From: MM2 sp035460165
GTDB taxonomy: Bacteria; Pseudomonadota; Gammaproteobacteria; Burkholderiales; Methylophilaceae
Assembly: GCA_035460165.1 (NCBI GenBank)
Contig: DATHWW010000018.1
Coordinates: forward strand, 36,044 to 100,043
DNA: 64,000 nt
Direction: 5' to 3'
Made by a program: the position numbers and the translations under genes. Positions 1 through 8,443 of this stretch are shown piece by piece (within the stretch, counting starts at the first letter, position 1; every line of letters begins with the position of its first letter). The notes under the pieces are model-generated. The model was not told where the DNA came from. It did not search any database and worked only from the letters and a program-made list of their open reading frames with translations.

Positions 1-189
1 GACGAAAGGCGCCATGAAAATGAAGGCGATCACGAAGGCGGCTTGCAGTAGTGGCGTTTGCCAACTCGGCGCGGCGTGCGCCTGAAGCAGCGCGATCGCC
101 GCAAACAGCAGCGCGTTGTCCGCCAGCGCGGAAAGGAATTGCGCGAACAGCACGGCGATCATGCCGCGCGAGAGGAGGTGGTTATTCAT
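1..189 (-). CDS. lplT: lysophospholipid transporter LplT (5' part only)
   Basis: Inner-membrane major-facilitator-type transporter that flips lysophospholipids to the inner leaflet, where Aas can re-acylate them. Only the first 63 codons are inside the window; the rest lies beyond base 1. The visible N-terminus (MNNHLLSRGMIAVLFAQF, then LSALADNALLF) has the short tail, the first transmembrane helix and the conserved Ala-Asp-Asn of LplT. A second hydrophobic segment (AAFVIAFIFMAPF) is cut by the edge. The ATG lies inside the end of the upstream hydrolase gene, an 8-base overlap that implies translational coupling. It is the last visible gene of an operon that begins with aas, its usual functional partner. 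The identification rests on the N-terminus plus this context. Confidence 0.85.
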   Translation of the reverse strand, partial: MNNHLLSRGMIAVLFAQFLSALADNALLFAAIALLQAHAAPSWQTPLLQAAFVIAFIFMAPFV

Positions 190-1018
190 TATTGAGACTT
201 CCTGGGTTTGAACTGCGATATTCGGCAAGCCAGCGAAAGCTTTTTTCGATGAGGATGGCGTCGTTATGGCCTGCGTTTTCCACCCATTCCACGCTGGTGT
301 TGGCTTTTGCATGCCGTAACAGAGCACGAGCGCGTTCTGGGGGAATAATAGTATCTGCCAAACCGTGGATCACATGGACGGGCGCGTCGATGCGGCCTAT
401 CCATTGCTCTGCCCGCAAGGGGTAGCGCATGAGCAGTCTCACCGGAATGAAAAACGGCATGTGGTCGCTAGCCACGTTGACGAGGGCGTCATAGGGTGCA
501 ACCAGCAGTACAGGATGGCCAGGGTGATGGCTCGCGACGTAGAGCGCGAGCCCAGAACCCACCGAGCTGCCGAAAATGACCATGTTTTTCTGAAGCCCGC
601 GGCTCGCGAGCCATCGATAAGCCAAGTCCGCATCCTGCAAGAGATCATCCTCGCTGAATCGACAGGCGAGAGAGCGACCGTAGCCGGGATAATCCCAGGC
701 CATTACGCCATAACCCAACTGCAACAAAGCGGGGACAAGCGATTGCACGCTAGCAATGCTTTCAGCATTGCCGTGGAAATACATGAGCATGCCCTTGGTG
801 TCGGCATTCCTCCAGATCACCGCGTGCAGCTTGCCGCAGCGGCCATCGAGCAGGACCTCCTCGCTGGCATTGCCCAATGCTGGTTTCCAGTTGGCCGGGA
901 CTGGCCGCGATAATTGTGAGGGGAATATCAGCGAAGCCTGAAAATAATAAATGGCTGTGCAAAGTATCCCATAGACGGCTATTGCGAAACAGACGAGGAG
1001 GATAGTTAGCGTTTTCAT
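182..1018 (-). CDS. membrane-anchored alpha/beta hydrolase
   Basis: Predicted serine hydrolase of the alpha/beta fold, 278 residues. Residues 5-28 form an uncleaved signal anchor followed by YYFQASLIFPS, typical of the BEM46/ABHD13-like group. The oxyanion region is HGNAES (82-87) and the nucleophile elbow is GSSVG (150-154, Ser152). Asp222 (HGLADTIIP) and His251 (NAGHND) complete a likely triad. The substrate is unknown; the setting between aas and lplT suggests an acyl ester or lysolipid. The start overlaps the stop of the upstream amidohydrolase by four bases (ATGA). The C-terminus runs 8 bases into lplT. The family assignment is firm; the substrate is inference from context. Confidence 0.85.
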   Translation of the reverse strand: MKTLTILLVCFAIAVYGILCTAIYYFQASLIFPSQLSRPVPANWKPALGNASEEVLLDGRCGKLHAVIWRNADTKGMLMYFHGNAESIASVQSLVPALLQLGYGVMAWDYPGYGRSLACRFSEDDLLQDADLAYRWLASRGLQKNMVIFGSSVGSGLALYVASHHPGHPVLLVAPYDALVNVASDHMPFFIPVRLLMRYPLRAEQWIGRIDAPVHVIHGLADTIIPPERARALLRHAKANTSVEWVENAGHNDAILIEKSFRWLAEYRSSNPGSLNNE

Positions 1019-2253
1019 GCCGTCATTTTGGGCGAGAAGAAGCTTGCGGTTTCGAACACTGAGGCCGGGAAGCCGCGGCCGTCCAATCTCAATAAGCGCT
1101 TGAGCGCGAAATCGAACAGCAGCGGGTTATGCGCCCGTACTTCCTTGAGCCACGGCACGGCGATTTCATCGAGCAGGCCCTTATCGGCCATATCGCCGGC
1201 GGAAAACAGCGGCATCACGCCAGGTAGTGGATAGTCCGAACCGTTCAGCAGGCGGCTGTGCCATTCGCCATGCTGCATCACGGATTTTAGCGCCCAAGCA
1301 CGATTGAATTGGGTAAGCGCGGAGATGTCGGCGTAGGCTAGCTTCTCGTAACGCGGCTCGTCCATCAGGCGCGCGAACAGCTCGAAGCTTTTCACGCGCG
1401 GTCCGCTTTGACCTTTATCCAGGTCGATGTCGTCACCGTCCGAGGCGCAATGCGCAATGACCACGCGTACGCCTCTATCCATCGCGCGGCGCAGCTTCAG
1501 CGGATTGCCGTCGTTCTGGTCGCCGCCTTGCACCGCCAGTTCGCGCCCGGCATGGCTGATGATGGGCAGGCCGCTGGTGGCCAGTGCGTCATAGAACCTG
1601 TCGCAACGCGGAGAAGCCGGGTCTATGCCCATCGCCGAAGGTAGCCACTTGATGGCACGGGCTCCGTCCGTGATTGCCTGCTGCAGAGCCTCGACGCAAT
1701 CCGGCCGATAGGGGTGAATGGATGCCACCCACTCGAAATAGGTCGGGTAACGGCGTGCCATTTCGGCGGCGTAAGCATTGGGGATATGAAAAATGGAATG
1801 TTTGGGTATCGGCTTGCCGTTCGCATCATGCCGCCAGTCGAACGCCAGCAGCATCGCCTTGCAGCCGGGACGCATGCCGTCGAGCAGATTGTGAAGGCGC
1901 TCGATGTAGCTGATGTCCATCTTGCCGGGAGTTTCGTGCACGCAGCCGGCATTCATGTAAAACAGCTTCTGCAGGCGCAGCAATGGATGCCATAAGCTGT
2001 CCATATCTGGGCTGAACCACGCGCCGCTGCCAGAATCGCCGGACCCGACGAGATGGGTGTGGCAATCCCAGACCTGCGTCGGATCAATGCCTTCCCAGAT
2101 GGCCTGCATCAGCGGATGGCGCACTGCCGATTCCGGCAGATTGCTGAGGCATTGGTTCATCAAGCCCTGTTCCGGCCAGTAACTCGCTCCGGCCGCGCCT
2201 ACGGCGCCGATGCCGAAGAGGGGCAGGGTTGTCAGGAATTGGCGGCGGTTCAT
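1015..2253 (-). CDS. Tat-exported metal-dependent amidohydrolase (amidohydrolase_2 type)
   Basis: A TIM-barrel metal-dependent hydrolase of 412 residues, probably exported. The N-terminus MNRRQFLTTLPLFGIGAVG has a twin-arginine motif (NRRQFL) followed by a hydrophobic stretch, so export by Tat is likely. Metal-ligand motifs of the amidohydrolase_2 group are visible: DCHTHL (His65, His67), a later ISHAG histidine, AHCAS, and a C-terminal GSDYP aspartate. The group includes decarboxylases and lactonases, so the chemistry cannot be read from sequence. The gene overlaps both neighbours by four bases, placing it inside the aas-lplT operon, where it is not a usual member. Confidence 0.8.
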   Translation of the reverse strand: MNRRQFLTTLPLFGIGAVGAAGASYWPEQGLMNQCLSNLPESAVRHPLMQAIWEGIDPTQVWDCHTHLVGSGDSGSGAWFSPDMDSLWHPLLRLQKLFYMNAGCVHETPGKMDISYIERLHNLLDGMRPGCKAMLLAFDWRHDANGKPIPKHSIFHIPNAYAAEMARRYPTYFEWVASIHPYRPDCVEALQQAITDGARAIKWLPSAMGIDPASPRCDRFYDALATSGLPIISHAGRELAVQGGDQNDGNPLKLRRAMDRGVRVVIAHCASDGDDIDLDKGQSGPRVKSFELFARLMDEPRYEKLAYADISALTQFNRAWALKSVMQHGEWHSRLLNGSDYPLPGVMPLFSAGDMADKGLLDEIAVPWLKEVRAHNPLLFDFALKRLLRLDGRGFPASVFETASFFSPKMTA

Positions 2254-2867
2254 TTGTGGCCTCCTGCGGTGCTGCTGACGGTACTCACGATATCCTGCGC
2301 AATGACTCGCGAATTCATGATAAAGGTATGAATCGACGGTATTGCGATAACAGGAATATGCGGTATCACGCTTTCACGCAGAGCAAGTATGCCGTCATTC
2401 GACTGGTTGCCGAAGGGCGAAAGTCGCCCGGTTGTGCCGCCTGTGCCGGCATAGATTTTTGTCGGAACATTGGGCCGTGGCAGGGCCGCCATGAAGCGAT
2501 GATTTGCGAGCAATAGTCCCATTTCGCCGGTAAACCACCTGAAAAACTTAGAATGCGAGAATTTGCGAGCGGCCTTGCAGGCAACGGAAGGTGGAGCAAT
2601 CAGAAAGCAGGCTTGGGGCGGATGGCGTAGGGTTGGCAATACGGCGCGCGCCAAAACAGCGCCGAGCGAATGTCCGATCACAATATATTCATGCTGCCCG
2701 GCACCTTCGATAAATCTTGCCAAACGACCGATGCAGCTGTGCCACCCTTCGATGGCGGCACAATAGCCAAACAGTTTGGGGCGCATTCCAGCTAATCGCA
2801 GCCGTGCGGCCAGCAAGAGCATGGAGAGCGGGGTGCGGCCCATCCCATGGATCAGGATGGCGTGCAT
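2250..2867 (-). CDS. alpha/beta hydrolase, lipase-like
   Basis: Small alpha/beta hydrolase, 205 residues, beginning almost directly with the first core strand and the oxyanion motif (AILIHGMG, residues 3-10). The nucleophile elbow is GHSLG at 65-69 with Ser67. A late histidine (SIHTF) is a plausible catalytic base. There is no signal peptide, so it is probably cytoplasmic. Its ATG shares one base with the aas stop codon (TAATG), and its own stop overlaps the next start, so it is almost certainly co-translated with aas. A role in acyl-ester or lysophospholipid turnover is inferred from position only. Confidence 0.8.
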   Translation of the reverse strand: MHAILIHGMGRTPLSMLLLAARLRLAGMRPKLFGYCAAIEGWHSCIGRLARFIEGAGQHEYIVIGHSLGAVLARAVLPTLRHPPQACFLIAPPSVACKAARKFSHSKFFRWFTGEMGLLLANHRFMAALPRPNVPTKIYAGTGGTTGRLSPFGNQSNDGILALRESVIPHIPVIAIPSIHTFIMNSRVIAQDIVSTVSSTAGGHK

Positions 2868-4987
2868 TACGCTGCCTCCGCCATATTCTTCAACGCCACA
2901 TAATCGGTTTTTCCCGTACCCAGCAACGGCAACTCCTTGACCGGTACGATCTTGCGCGGCACAGCCAGTTCCGGGCTGCCGAGTTCGCGGGCGGCGGCTT
3001 GCAGCGCATCGCGGACGAGTGCAGCGTCGGTGGTGAAAAGCAGGATATTTTCGCCGCGCTGCGGGTCGCTTTGTGTGCTGGCGGCATGTTGGGCTGCTGG
3101 TGAGGCGCGGTTGGCGATTTGCTCGACGGTTTCCAGCGAGACCATTTCGCCGGCAACTTTGGCGAAGCGCTTGACGCGGCCGAGAATACGGACGAAGCCG
3201 TCGGCATCGATATCGACGATGTCGCCGGTGCTATACCAGCCGCCTTCTGGCGCCTTGAGCACGCCGGGGTTGTCGTAGAGGTAGTAGCCCAACATCACAT
3301 TGGGGCCGCGCACGCTGAGCAGGCCGCCTTGCGTGATGCCGGGGACGTCTTCCAGTCTGGGTTCCAGGCCGGGCAGCAGCGGGCCGACGCTGCCGTTGCG
3401 GCAGGCCATCGGTGTGTTGACTGCCAGCACCGGAGCGCATTCGGTGGCGCCATAACCTTCAAGGATGCGGATGCCGAACTTATCCATCCAGCTCTTGCGT
3501 ACTTCTTCGTTCAGCTTTTCCGCGCCGGCGACGACGTAGCGCAGCTTGTAGAAATCATAGGGATGCGCGAAGCGGGCGTAGTTGCCGAGGAAGGTGCTGG
3601 TACCGAACAGCACGGTGCACCCGCGGTCGTAGATGATCTCGGGAATGATGCGATAGTGCAGCGGCGAGGGGTAGAGGAAGAGTTTCGAGCCGGTGACCAG
3701 CGGCATGATGGCGCCGCAGGTAAAGCCGAAGGCGTGGAATAGCGGCAGCGCGATCATGAATTTGTCGGACGGGCTGAAATCGATCACGGCCCGGATCTGC
3801 GCAATATTGGCGAGGATGCCGCGATGGCTATGCACTACGCCCTTGGGCTTGCCTTCGGAACCGGAGGTGAACAGCACCACGGCAGGGTCGTCCGGTGTTG
3901 CGGGCTGAGCGGCCAATGTGGGGAACCAGCGGGCGTACCCCAGCAGCCACAGTTTGTCCCACAGGTTGAACTGCTCGCGCAGGTCTTCCAGATATAACAG
4001 ATTCACACCTTGCAGCGCGGCGACTTGTGGACCAAGCTTGGCGGCTTCCAGAAACTGGCGCGAGGTGAGGATGGTGCTCACTTTTGCCGCGATGCAGGCG
4101 TTCTGCATGCCTGCGGTACCTGCCGTATAGTTCAGCATTGCCGGCACGCGGTTGACCGCACTCATGCCGAAAATCAGGCATACGGTGTTGGAAACATTGG
4201 GCATCAGCACGCCCACTGTCTCGCCGGGCACGGAAATTTTTTCGACCATGCGCCCTAGAGCCAGGCTGCGTGTCAGCAGTTCGCCGTAAGTTTCTTCAAC
4301 TTGTTTCATGTCTTCCAGCAGGCGCGTTTTGCGGCCGTGGATGCTGACCGCATCGACCAGCGCGCTGAACAGCGTCTGCACCGGCTGCGACTTGAACAGC
4401 ATTTCCTGCATCAGACGGCGCATCGCTTCGCCGGCCATGCGGCGGCGAAGCTTCGCGGTGGGTGCATCCGGCATCGCAATCGAAGTGACCGGCAATATGG
4501 AGAGCGTGACTTTAGGGAGCAGGCTGCGCGGATAATTGCCCGAGAGGCGGCTGAAGTAGGAGCGCGCCGGGCCGTCGAGGCGCACTGGCAGGATGCTGGC
4601 GCCGGTCTTGGCGGCGACGAAACCGGGGCCGTCGTACACTTTCATCAGGCTGCCCGTCTGCGTGATGCGCCCTTCGGGGAAGATGACCACCGGTTCCCCG
4701 ACTTCCAGCAGCTTGATAACCTTCTTCATCGCCAGCGGGCTGGTGGGATCAACCGCGAGGTGCGGCACCTGTGAGAGGATCAGGCGAAAATACCAGATTT
4801 TCAGGACGCCGGTATGGACGACGAAGGTGGCCTTGAACGGCAGGAACAGCCCGAGCAGCAGGCCATCGAGAAAGGATTCGTGATTGGCGACGACCAGCAG
4901 CCGCTCGTGTTTTTGCGCATAGATTTCCCCGTTAACGGTGACACGAAACAGTAAACGAAACAGCAAGCGCAGCGACTTCTTAAGCAT
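2867..4987 (-). CDS. aas: bifunctional 2-acyl-glycerophosphoethanolamine acyltransferase / acyl-ACP synthetase
   Basis: Recycles lysophospholipids: the synthetase half charges acyl carrier protein with a fatty acid using ATP, and the acyltransferase half re-acylates the lysolipid. The 706 residues are close to the length of E. coli Aas. The N-terminal PlsC domain shows NHESFLD (His36-Asp41, the HX4D motif) and FPEGR (103-107). From about residue 200 there is an AMP-binding domain with TSGSEGKPKG (374-383), then EGYGATE and YSTGD motifs. The start has an AAGGGG ribosome site five bases upstream. It heads an operon ending in lplT. A CAGGCG/CGCCTG hairpin lies between it and the upstream arsR-type gene. 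Confidence 0.93.
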   Translation of the reverse strand: MLKKSLRLLFRLLFRVTVNGEIYAQKHERLLVVANHESFLDGLLLGLFLPFKATFVVHTGVLKIWYFRLILSQVPHLAVDPTSPLAMKKVIKLLEVGEPVVIFPEGRITQTGSLMKVYDGPGFVAAKTGASILPVRLDGPARSYFSRLSGNYPRSLLPKVTLSILPVTSIAMPDAPTAKLRRRMAGEAMRRLMQEMLFKSQPVQTLFSALVDAVSIHGRKTRLLEDMKQVEETYGELLTRSLALGRMVEKISVPGETVGVLMPNVSNTVCLIFGMSAVNRVPAMLNYTAGTAGMQNACIAAKVSTILTSRQFLEAAKLGPQVAALQGVNLLYLEDLREQFNLWDKLWLLGYARWFPTLAAQPATPDDPAVVLFTSGSEGKPKGVVHSHRGILANIAQIRAVIDFSPSDKFMIALPLFHAFGFTCGAIMPLVTGSKLFLYPSPLHYRIIPEIIYDRGCTVLFGTSTFLGNYARFAHPYDFYKLRYVVAGAEKLNEEVRKSWMDKFGIRILEGYGATECAPVLAVNTPMACRNGSVGPLLPGLEPRLEDVPGITQGGLLSVRGPNVMLGYYLYDNPGVLKAPEGGWYSTGDIVDIDADGFVRILGRVKRFAKVAGEMVSLETVEQIANRASPAAQHAASTQSDPQRGENILLFTTDAALVRDALQAAARELGSPELAVPRKIVPVKELPLLGTGKTDYVALKNMAEAA

Positions 4988-5050
4988 GGTGACCCCTTTT
5001 TGATTTTTAGTGCCAGTCAGCAGTTCTTATTGGTGCAACCTTCCGCATCT

Positions 5051-5066
5051 CAGGCGGTGGCGCCTG
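5051..5066 (-). repeat. small hairpin between the arsR-type gene and aas
   Basis: CAGGCG (5051-5056) and CGCCTG (5061-5066) form a 6-bp stem with a 4-base loop in the 112-base gap upstream of aas. No U-tract follows on the minus strand. It may be a weak attenuator or processing site. The function is uncertain. Confidence 0.4.
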
Positions 5067-5099
5067 CGATCCGTGATTCGGTCTTGGTGATTCAGTTTT

Positions 5100-5411
5100 T
5101 CAAGTCATTTCCTTCACATACGTGAGTACTCTTTGCAATGCATCGATGATGTTGTCCTTGGCTATCCAGAAATAGACCTCCTTGCCGACTTTTTCACTAT
5201 CGAGCACGCCGGCGTCGCGCAGCACCTTGAGATGGTGGTTGACGGCGGTTCTGCTGAGCGAGGAGGTGGATACGATCTGGGTAATGTTGAGGCGCTCGCC
5301 CGGCTCGAATGCCAGGAGGATACGTTGCCGCTGTTCATCGCCGAGAGCGACGAACAGGTTGGAAGTGCTGCTCCATTCGTAGGGAATGGTATGAATGCGC
5401 TCGGGTAACAT
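5100..5411 (-). CDS. ArsR-family winged-helix transcriptional regulator
   Basis: DNA-binding regulator of 103 residues. It has the ArsR winged-helix layout: FVALGDEQRQRILLAF at the first helices, a recognition helix in SLSRTAVNHHLKVLRDAGV (about 51-70), and a wing at EKVGKEVYFWI. There are no cysteines and none of the ELCVCDL-type metal site, so it is unlikely to be an arsenic or thiol-metal sensor; the effector is unknown. It lies 112 bases upstream of aas on the same strand and may control that operon. A perfect inverted repeat touches its start codon, which suggests autoregulation. Confidence 0.85.
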   Translation of the reverse strand: MLPERIHTIPYEWSSTSNLFVALGDEQRQRILLAFEPGERLNITQIVSTSSLSRTAVNHHLKVLRDAGVLDSEKVGKEVYFWIAKDNIIDALQRVLTYVKEMT

Positions 5412-5448
5412 ATGACTAAATAATTAGTCATGTAGTTGTTTAAGTCAA
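5412..5448 (-). promoter_or_regulatory. probable promoter and operator of the arsR-type gene
   Basis: ATGACTAA (5412-5419) and TTAGTCAT (5424-5431) form a perfect 8-bp inverted repeat with a 4-base spacer, ending one base before the ATG at 5411. On the minus strand a -35-like TTGACT (5443-5448) and a -10-like TAATTA (5421-5426) are 16 bases apart, so the -10 lies inside the repeat. A start point 6-7 bases after the -10 would fall about 3 bases before the ATG, giving an almost leaderless mRNA. No Shine-Dalgarno sequence is present. Confidence 0.6.
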
Positions 5449-5462
5449 GAAATGTTTGTTGC

Positions 5463-6374
5463 TTATGAAACAGCGACGGATTGCAATAACTCTGTAACCA
5501 GACTTCTACTGGAATCATGGGCTGAGGTGGAGTGCAGCCGATGCCCGGCGACGCCTGGCAACACCGCTTGCACGTCCTCTGGCATCGCGTAATCGCGGCC
5601 CTCCATCAAGGCCCAGGCTTGGGCGCATTGCTTGAGTGCCAAGCCGGCGCGCGGCGAGAGGCCATTGACGTAACGCGGCGATTTCCGTGTGTAATCGAGC
5701 AGTTCCTGCAGATAGTCCAGCAGCGGTTCCGAGACATGAATGCCGTGTACGGCCTCCTGCAGCTTCAGCAGGGTGGGGGCGTCGATGACCGGCTGCAATT
5801 CGCCGAAGTGCTCGCGCCCGCCGCGGCTCATCAAAAGGTTGCGTTCGGAGCGCATGTCGGGATAGCCCAATTCGATGCGCATCAGGAAACGATCGAGTTG
5901 CGACTCGGGCAGCGGGAAGGTGCCGATATGACTCACCGGATTTTGCGTGGCAATCACGAAAAATGGTTCCGGCAGCATGCGGGTTTCACCTTCGATGGTG
6001 ACCTGGCGCTCTTCCATCACTTCCAGCAGCGCACTTTGCGTCTTGGGTGTGGCGCGATTGACCTCGTCTGCCAGCAGCACGTTGGTAAACACCGGGCCGG
6101 GGTGGAACTTGAACGCGGCTTCATTGCGGTCGTACACCGACACGCCGAGGATGTCGGCCGGCAGCAGATCGCTGGTGAATTGCACGCGACGGAACTCCAA
6201 CCCCAGCACTTGTGCGATCACGTGCGACAACGTGGTCTTGCCCATGCCGGGCAGATCTTCGATCAACAGATGGCCGCGCGCGAGGATGCAGGCCAGTGCC
6301 AACCGAATCTGGTGGTCCTTGCCGAGAATGATCTGGTTGGCGGCGACAAGGATGCGTTGCGTGGTGTCGTTCAT
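5463..6374 (-). CDS. MoxR-family AAA+ ATPase
   Basis: AAA+ chaperone-like ATPase of the MoxR group, 303 residues from the ATG at 6374. The Walker A motif is GMGKTT (43-48), Walker B is LLADEVNRA, and the sensor region is VIATQNP, followed by the arginine-rich lid domain. MoxR proteins usually assist maturation of partner complexes and sit beside DUF58, transglutaminase or VWA genes. None of these partners is found here. Its start overlaps the stop of the nnr gene by four bases (ATGA), so the two are translationally coupled. A longer in-frame reading upstream is just overlap with nnr. Confidence 0.88.
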   Translation of the reverse strand: MNDTTQRILVAANQIILGKDHQIRLALACILARGHLLIEDLPGMGKTTLSHVIAQVLGLEFRRVQFTSDLLPADILGVSVYDRNEAAFKFHPGPVFTNVLLADEVNRATPKTQSALLEVMEERQVTIEGETRMLPEPFFVIATQNPVSHIGTFPLPESQLDRFLMRIELGYPDMRSERNLLMSRGGREHFGELQPVIDAPTLLKLQEAVHGIHVSEPLLDYLQELLDYTRKSPRYVNGLSPRAGLALKQCAQAWALMEGRDYAMPEDVQAVLPGVAGHRLHSTSAHDSSRSLVTELLQSVAVS

Positions 6375-7846
6375 GGGTGTTCTTGAGTGATCCAGAGATT
6401 GATGAGTTCGCGCGCTGCCAAGGCAACCTCGCTGGCGGTCAGGCCGAATGGGCCGATGCCCTCTGCGACCAGGGCGTCGGCGGCGGCCCCGTGCAGATAG
6501 GTGCCGAGCAAGGCGGCCTGATCCAGCGCCATGCCTTGCGCTGCCAGCCCGCCGATGATGCCGGCGAGCGTGTCGCCCATGCCGGCGGCGGCGAGGCCAG
6601 GATTGCCGCTGGCATTGACGAACCATTGCCCATCCGGCATTGCGATCACAGTGCCTGCCCCTTTCAGCAACACCACCGCCCCGTATTTTTCAGCAATTTG
6701 AAGTGCGCTCGCGATGCGGTCGGCTTGCACATCGGCCACGCTGCATGCCAGCAGGGCCGCCGCCTCGCCCGGGTGCGGCGTGAGCAGGGTAGGATGCTTA
6801 CGCGCGGCAAGCGATTGATGGAGCTCGGTGTTTACCGCGAGTAGCACAAGCGCATCGGCGTCCAACACCAAGGGCGCGGGATAGAGCAGTGCACGATGTA
6901 ACGCGGCTTTGGCATGCTCCGAGCGGCCGAGGCCCGGCCCTGCGACGACGGCGGTCAGGTGATTGGAATCGAGCAGGGATAGGCCGTCGCGCAGCATCAA
7001 CTCGGGCTGGACAGGGTCGACTGTCGGCGCATTTTCAGCCAACAAGCCCGCATATACGCGCCCGGCGCCGATCAGCAGTGCGGCACGTGCAGCCAACAAC
7101 GCTGCTCCGACCATGGCAGTATCGCCACCCAGTACGCCGATGCTGCCGTTGCTGCCTTTATGGCTGTTGCGCAGGCGCGGCTCGGGCAAGGCCGGGATTT
7201 CGTTCAACAGCCAGCCTTGCGGATGCGCAACCGCGCCGGTATCGACGCCGAGGTCGCTGGAATGTACGGTGCCGGCGTAATCCACACCATCCAGCGTGAA
7301 TAGCCCCGGTTTCAGGCCGAGGAAAGTAAGCGTGTGGTCGGCGATTACTGCTGTACCTAGCACGCGACCGGTGTTGGCGCATAGTCCGCTGGGCACGTCG
7401 ATGGCGAGCACCGGTGCCTCCATGGTATTGATCTGGTGCACGAGATCGGCAGAGTTGCCATGGAGCGGTTTGGCAAGACCGATACCGAAAAGGCCGTCGA
7501 TAATCAAGTCGTAAGGTTTTTCGGGCAGCGTTGAAAGCAGCTCACCGCCTGCGTCGAGCCAGGCGCGGTAGGCTGTTGCGGCATCCGCGGGCATCCGGTC
7601 TGGATCGCCGGTAAAAAACACATCGACACGCAACCACCAAGCTTTGAGATAACGTGCCGCAACGAGCGCATCACCGCCGTTATTGCCAGGGCCGGCGACA
7701 ATGAGGATGGAGTAGGCGTCCTCGGGCAACAATTCCTTCGCCAGCGTGGCTACCGCCAAGCCGGCTTTTTCCATCAGCCCGGCAGTGCCATGCGCCTGTT
7801 CGATAGCGCGTATCTCCGACGTGCGAAAGAGCGGGGGAGTCATCAT
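6371..7846 (-). CDS. nnr: bifunctional NAD(P)HX epimerase / ADP-dependent NAD(P)HX dehydratase
   Basis: Repairs hydrated NADH and NADPH: the N-terminal half epimerises R/S NAD(P)HX and the C-terminal half dehydrates the S form using ADP. The 491 residues match the fused bacterial family. The epimerase half shows GPGNNGGDALVAARYL near residue 52 and IDVPSG. The dehydratase half shows VVAGPGLG, LDADAL, TPHPGEAA, LLKGAGT and the C-terminal NPGLAAAGMGDTLAGIIGG. Overlaps of four bases with both the psiE-like gene upstream and moxR downstream indicate one transcript. MMTPPLF gives two possible adjacent starts; the first is used here. Confidence 0.93.
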   Translation of the reverse strand: MMTPPLFRTSEIRAIEQAHGTAGLMEKAGLAVATLAKELLPEDAYSILIVAGPGNNGGDALVAARYLKAWWLRVDVFFTGDPDRMPADAATAYRAWLDAGGELLSTLPEKPYDLIIDGLFGIGLAKPLHGNSADLVHQINTMEAPVLAIDVPSGLCANTGRVLGTAVIADHTLTFLGLKPGLFTLDGVDYAGTVHSSDLGVDTGAVAHPQGWLLNEIPALPEPRLRNSHKGSNGSIGVLGGDTAMVGAALLAARAALLIGAGRVYAGLLAENAPTVDPVQPELMLRDGLSLLDSNHLTAVVAGPGLGRSEHAKAALHRALLYPAPLVLDADALVLLAVNTELHQSLAARKHPTLLTPHPGEAAALLACSVADVQADRIASALQIAEKYGAVVLLKGAGTVIAMPDGQWFVNASGNPGLAAAGMGDTLAGIIGGLAAQGMALDQAALLGTYLHGAAADALVAEGIGPFGLTASEVALAARELINLWITQEHP

Positions 7847-8328
7847 TGGCTGTTGCCGCGTCCGTTACCGATGCTTTGGGAAAAGCGGACGATCCCGAAG
7901 GTGAGGGCCAGCATCAATGCCCCGCCCACCCACATCATCAAATCCTCCAGCGTCGGGGAGGCATCCTGCACCGGCAGCACGATGATCTTGCGCACCATGA
8001 CCACCAAGGCGACTTCGATAAAGGTTTCCACCTCCAGTTTGCTGCCGCGCAGGTAGCGGATTTCGGCGGTGATCAGCGCCGAAATGATCCACAGCAGCAT
8101 CAGGGTGCCCAGCGCATGCAGAAAACCGTGCACCAGATTGTGCGCACTCGCCGCCTGGCGCACGTCCTGCCAGAACAGCCAGGTGAACATCAGCACCGAA
8201 ATAGCCAGTGCCAGCCCGATGATGATGTGCGCGATGCCGTTTAGCCAGACCATGGCCTTGACGGTAAAGCGATTGATGGCGTTGAGTTCCTGCGGGAAAT
8301 GTTCTTGTGGCATGGCATTTGTCGGCAT
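7843..8328 (-). CDS. PsiE-family (phosphate-starvation-inducible E) membrane protein
   Basis: Integral membrane protein of 161 residues with four hydrophobic segments, at about residues 30-52, 67-90, 103-120 and 133-150. The conserved PsiE features are present: SALITAEIRYLRG followed by VETFIEVALVVMVRKIIV. The family's molecular function is not known; the name comes from phosphate-starvation induction in E. coli. It is the first gene of the psiE-nnr-moxR unit and overlaps nnr by four bases. No Pho box was recognised in the 115 bases upstream. Confidence 0.8.
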   Translation of the reverse strand: MPTNAMPQEHFPQELNAINRFTVKAMVWLNGIAHIIIGLALAISVLMFTWLFWQDVRQAASAHNLVHGFLHALGTLMLLWIISALITAEIRYLRGSKLEVETFIEVALVVMVRKIIVLPVQDASPTLEDLMMWVGGALMLALTFGIVRFSQSIGNGRGNSQ

Positions 8329-8443
8329 GGACTAAGTTGTCCGATTGTAAGTCAGCAAGATGATGAGGAATAGGTTTTAGACGGATTTTGGTTGCACATA
8401 GAAGTGCGCCTACAGCACTTCAGCCCGCTCACGGCGCAGACGA

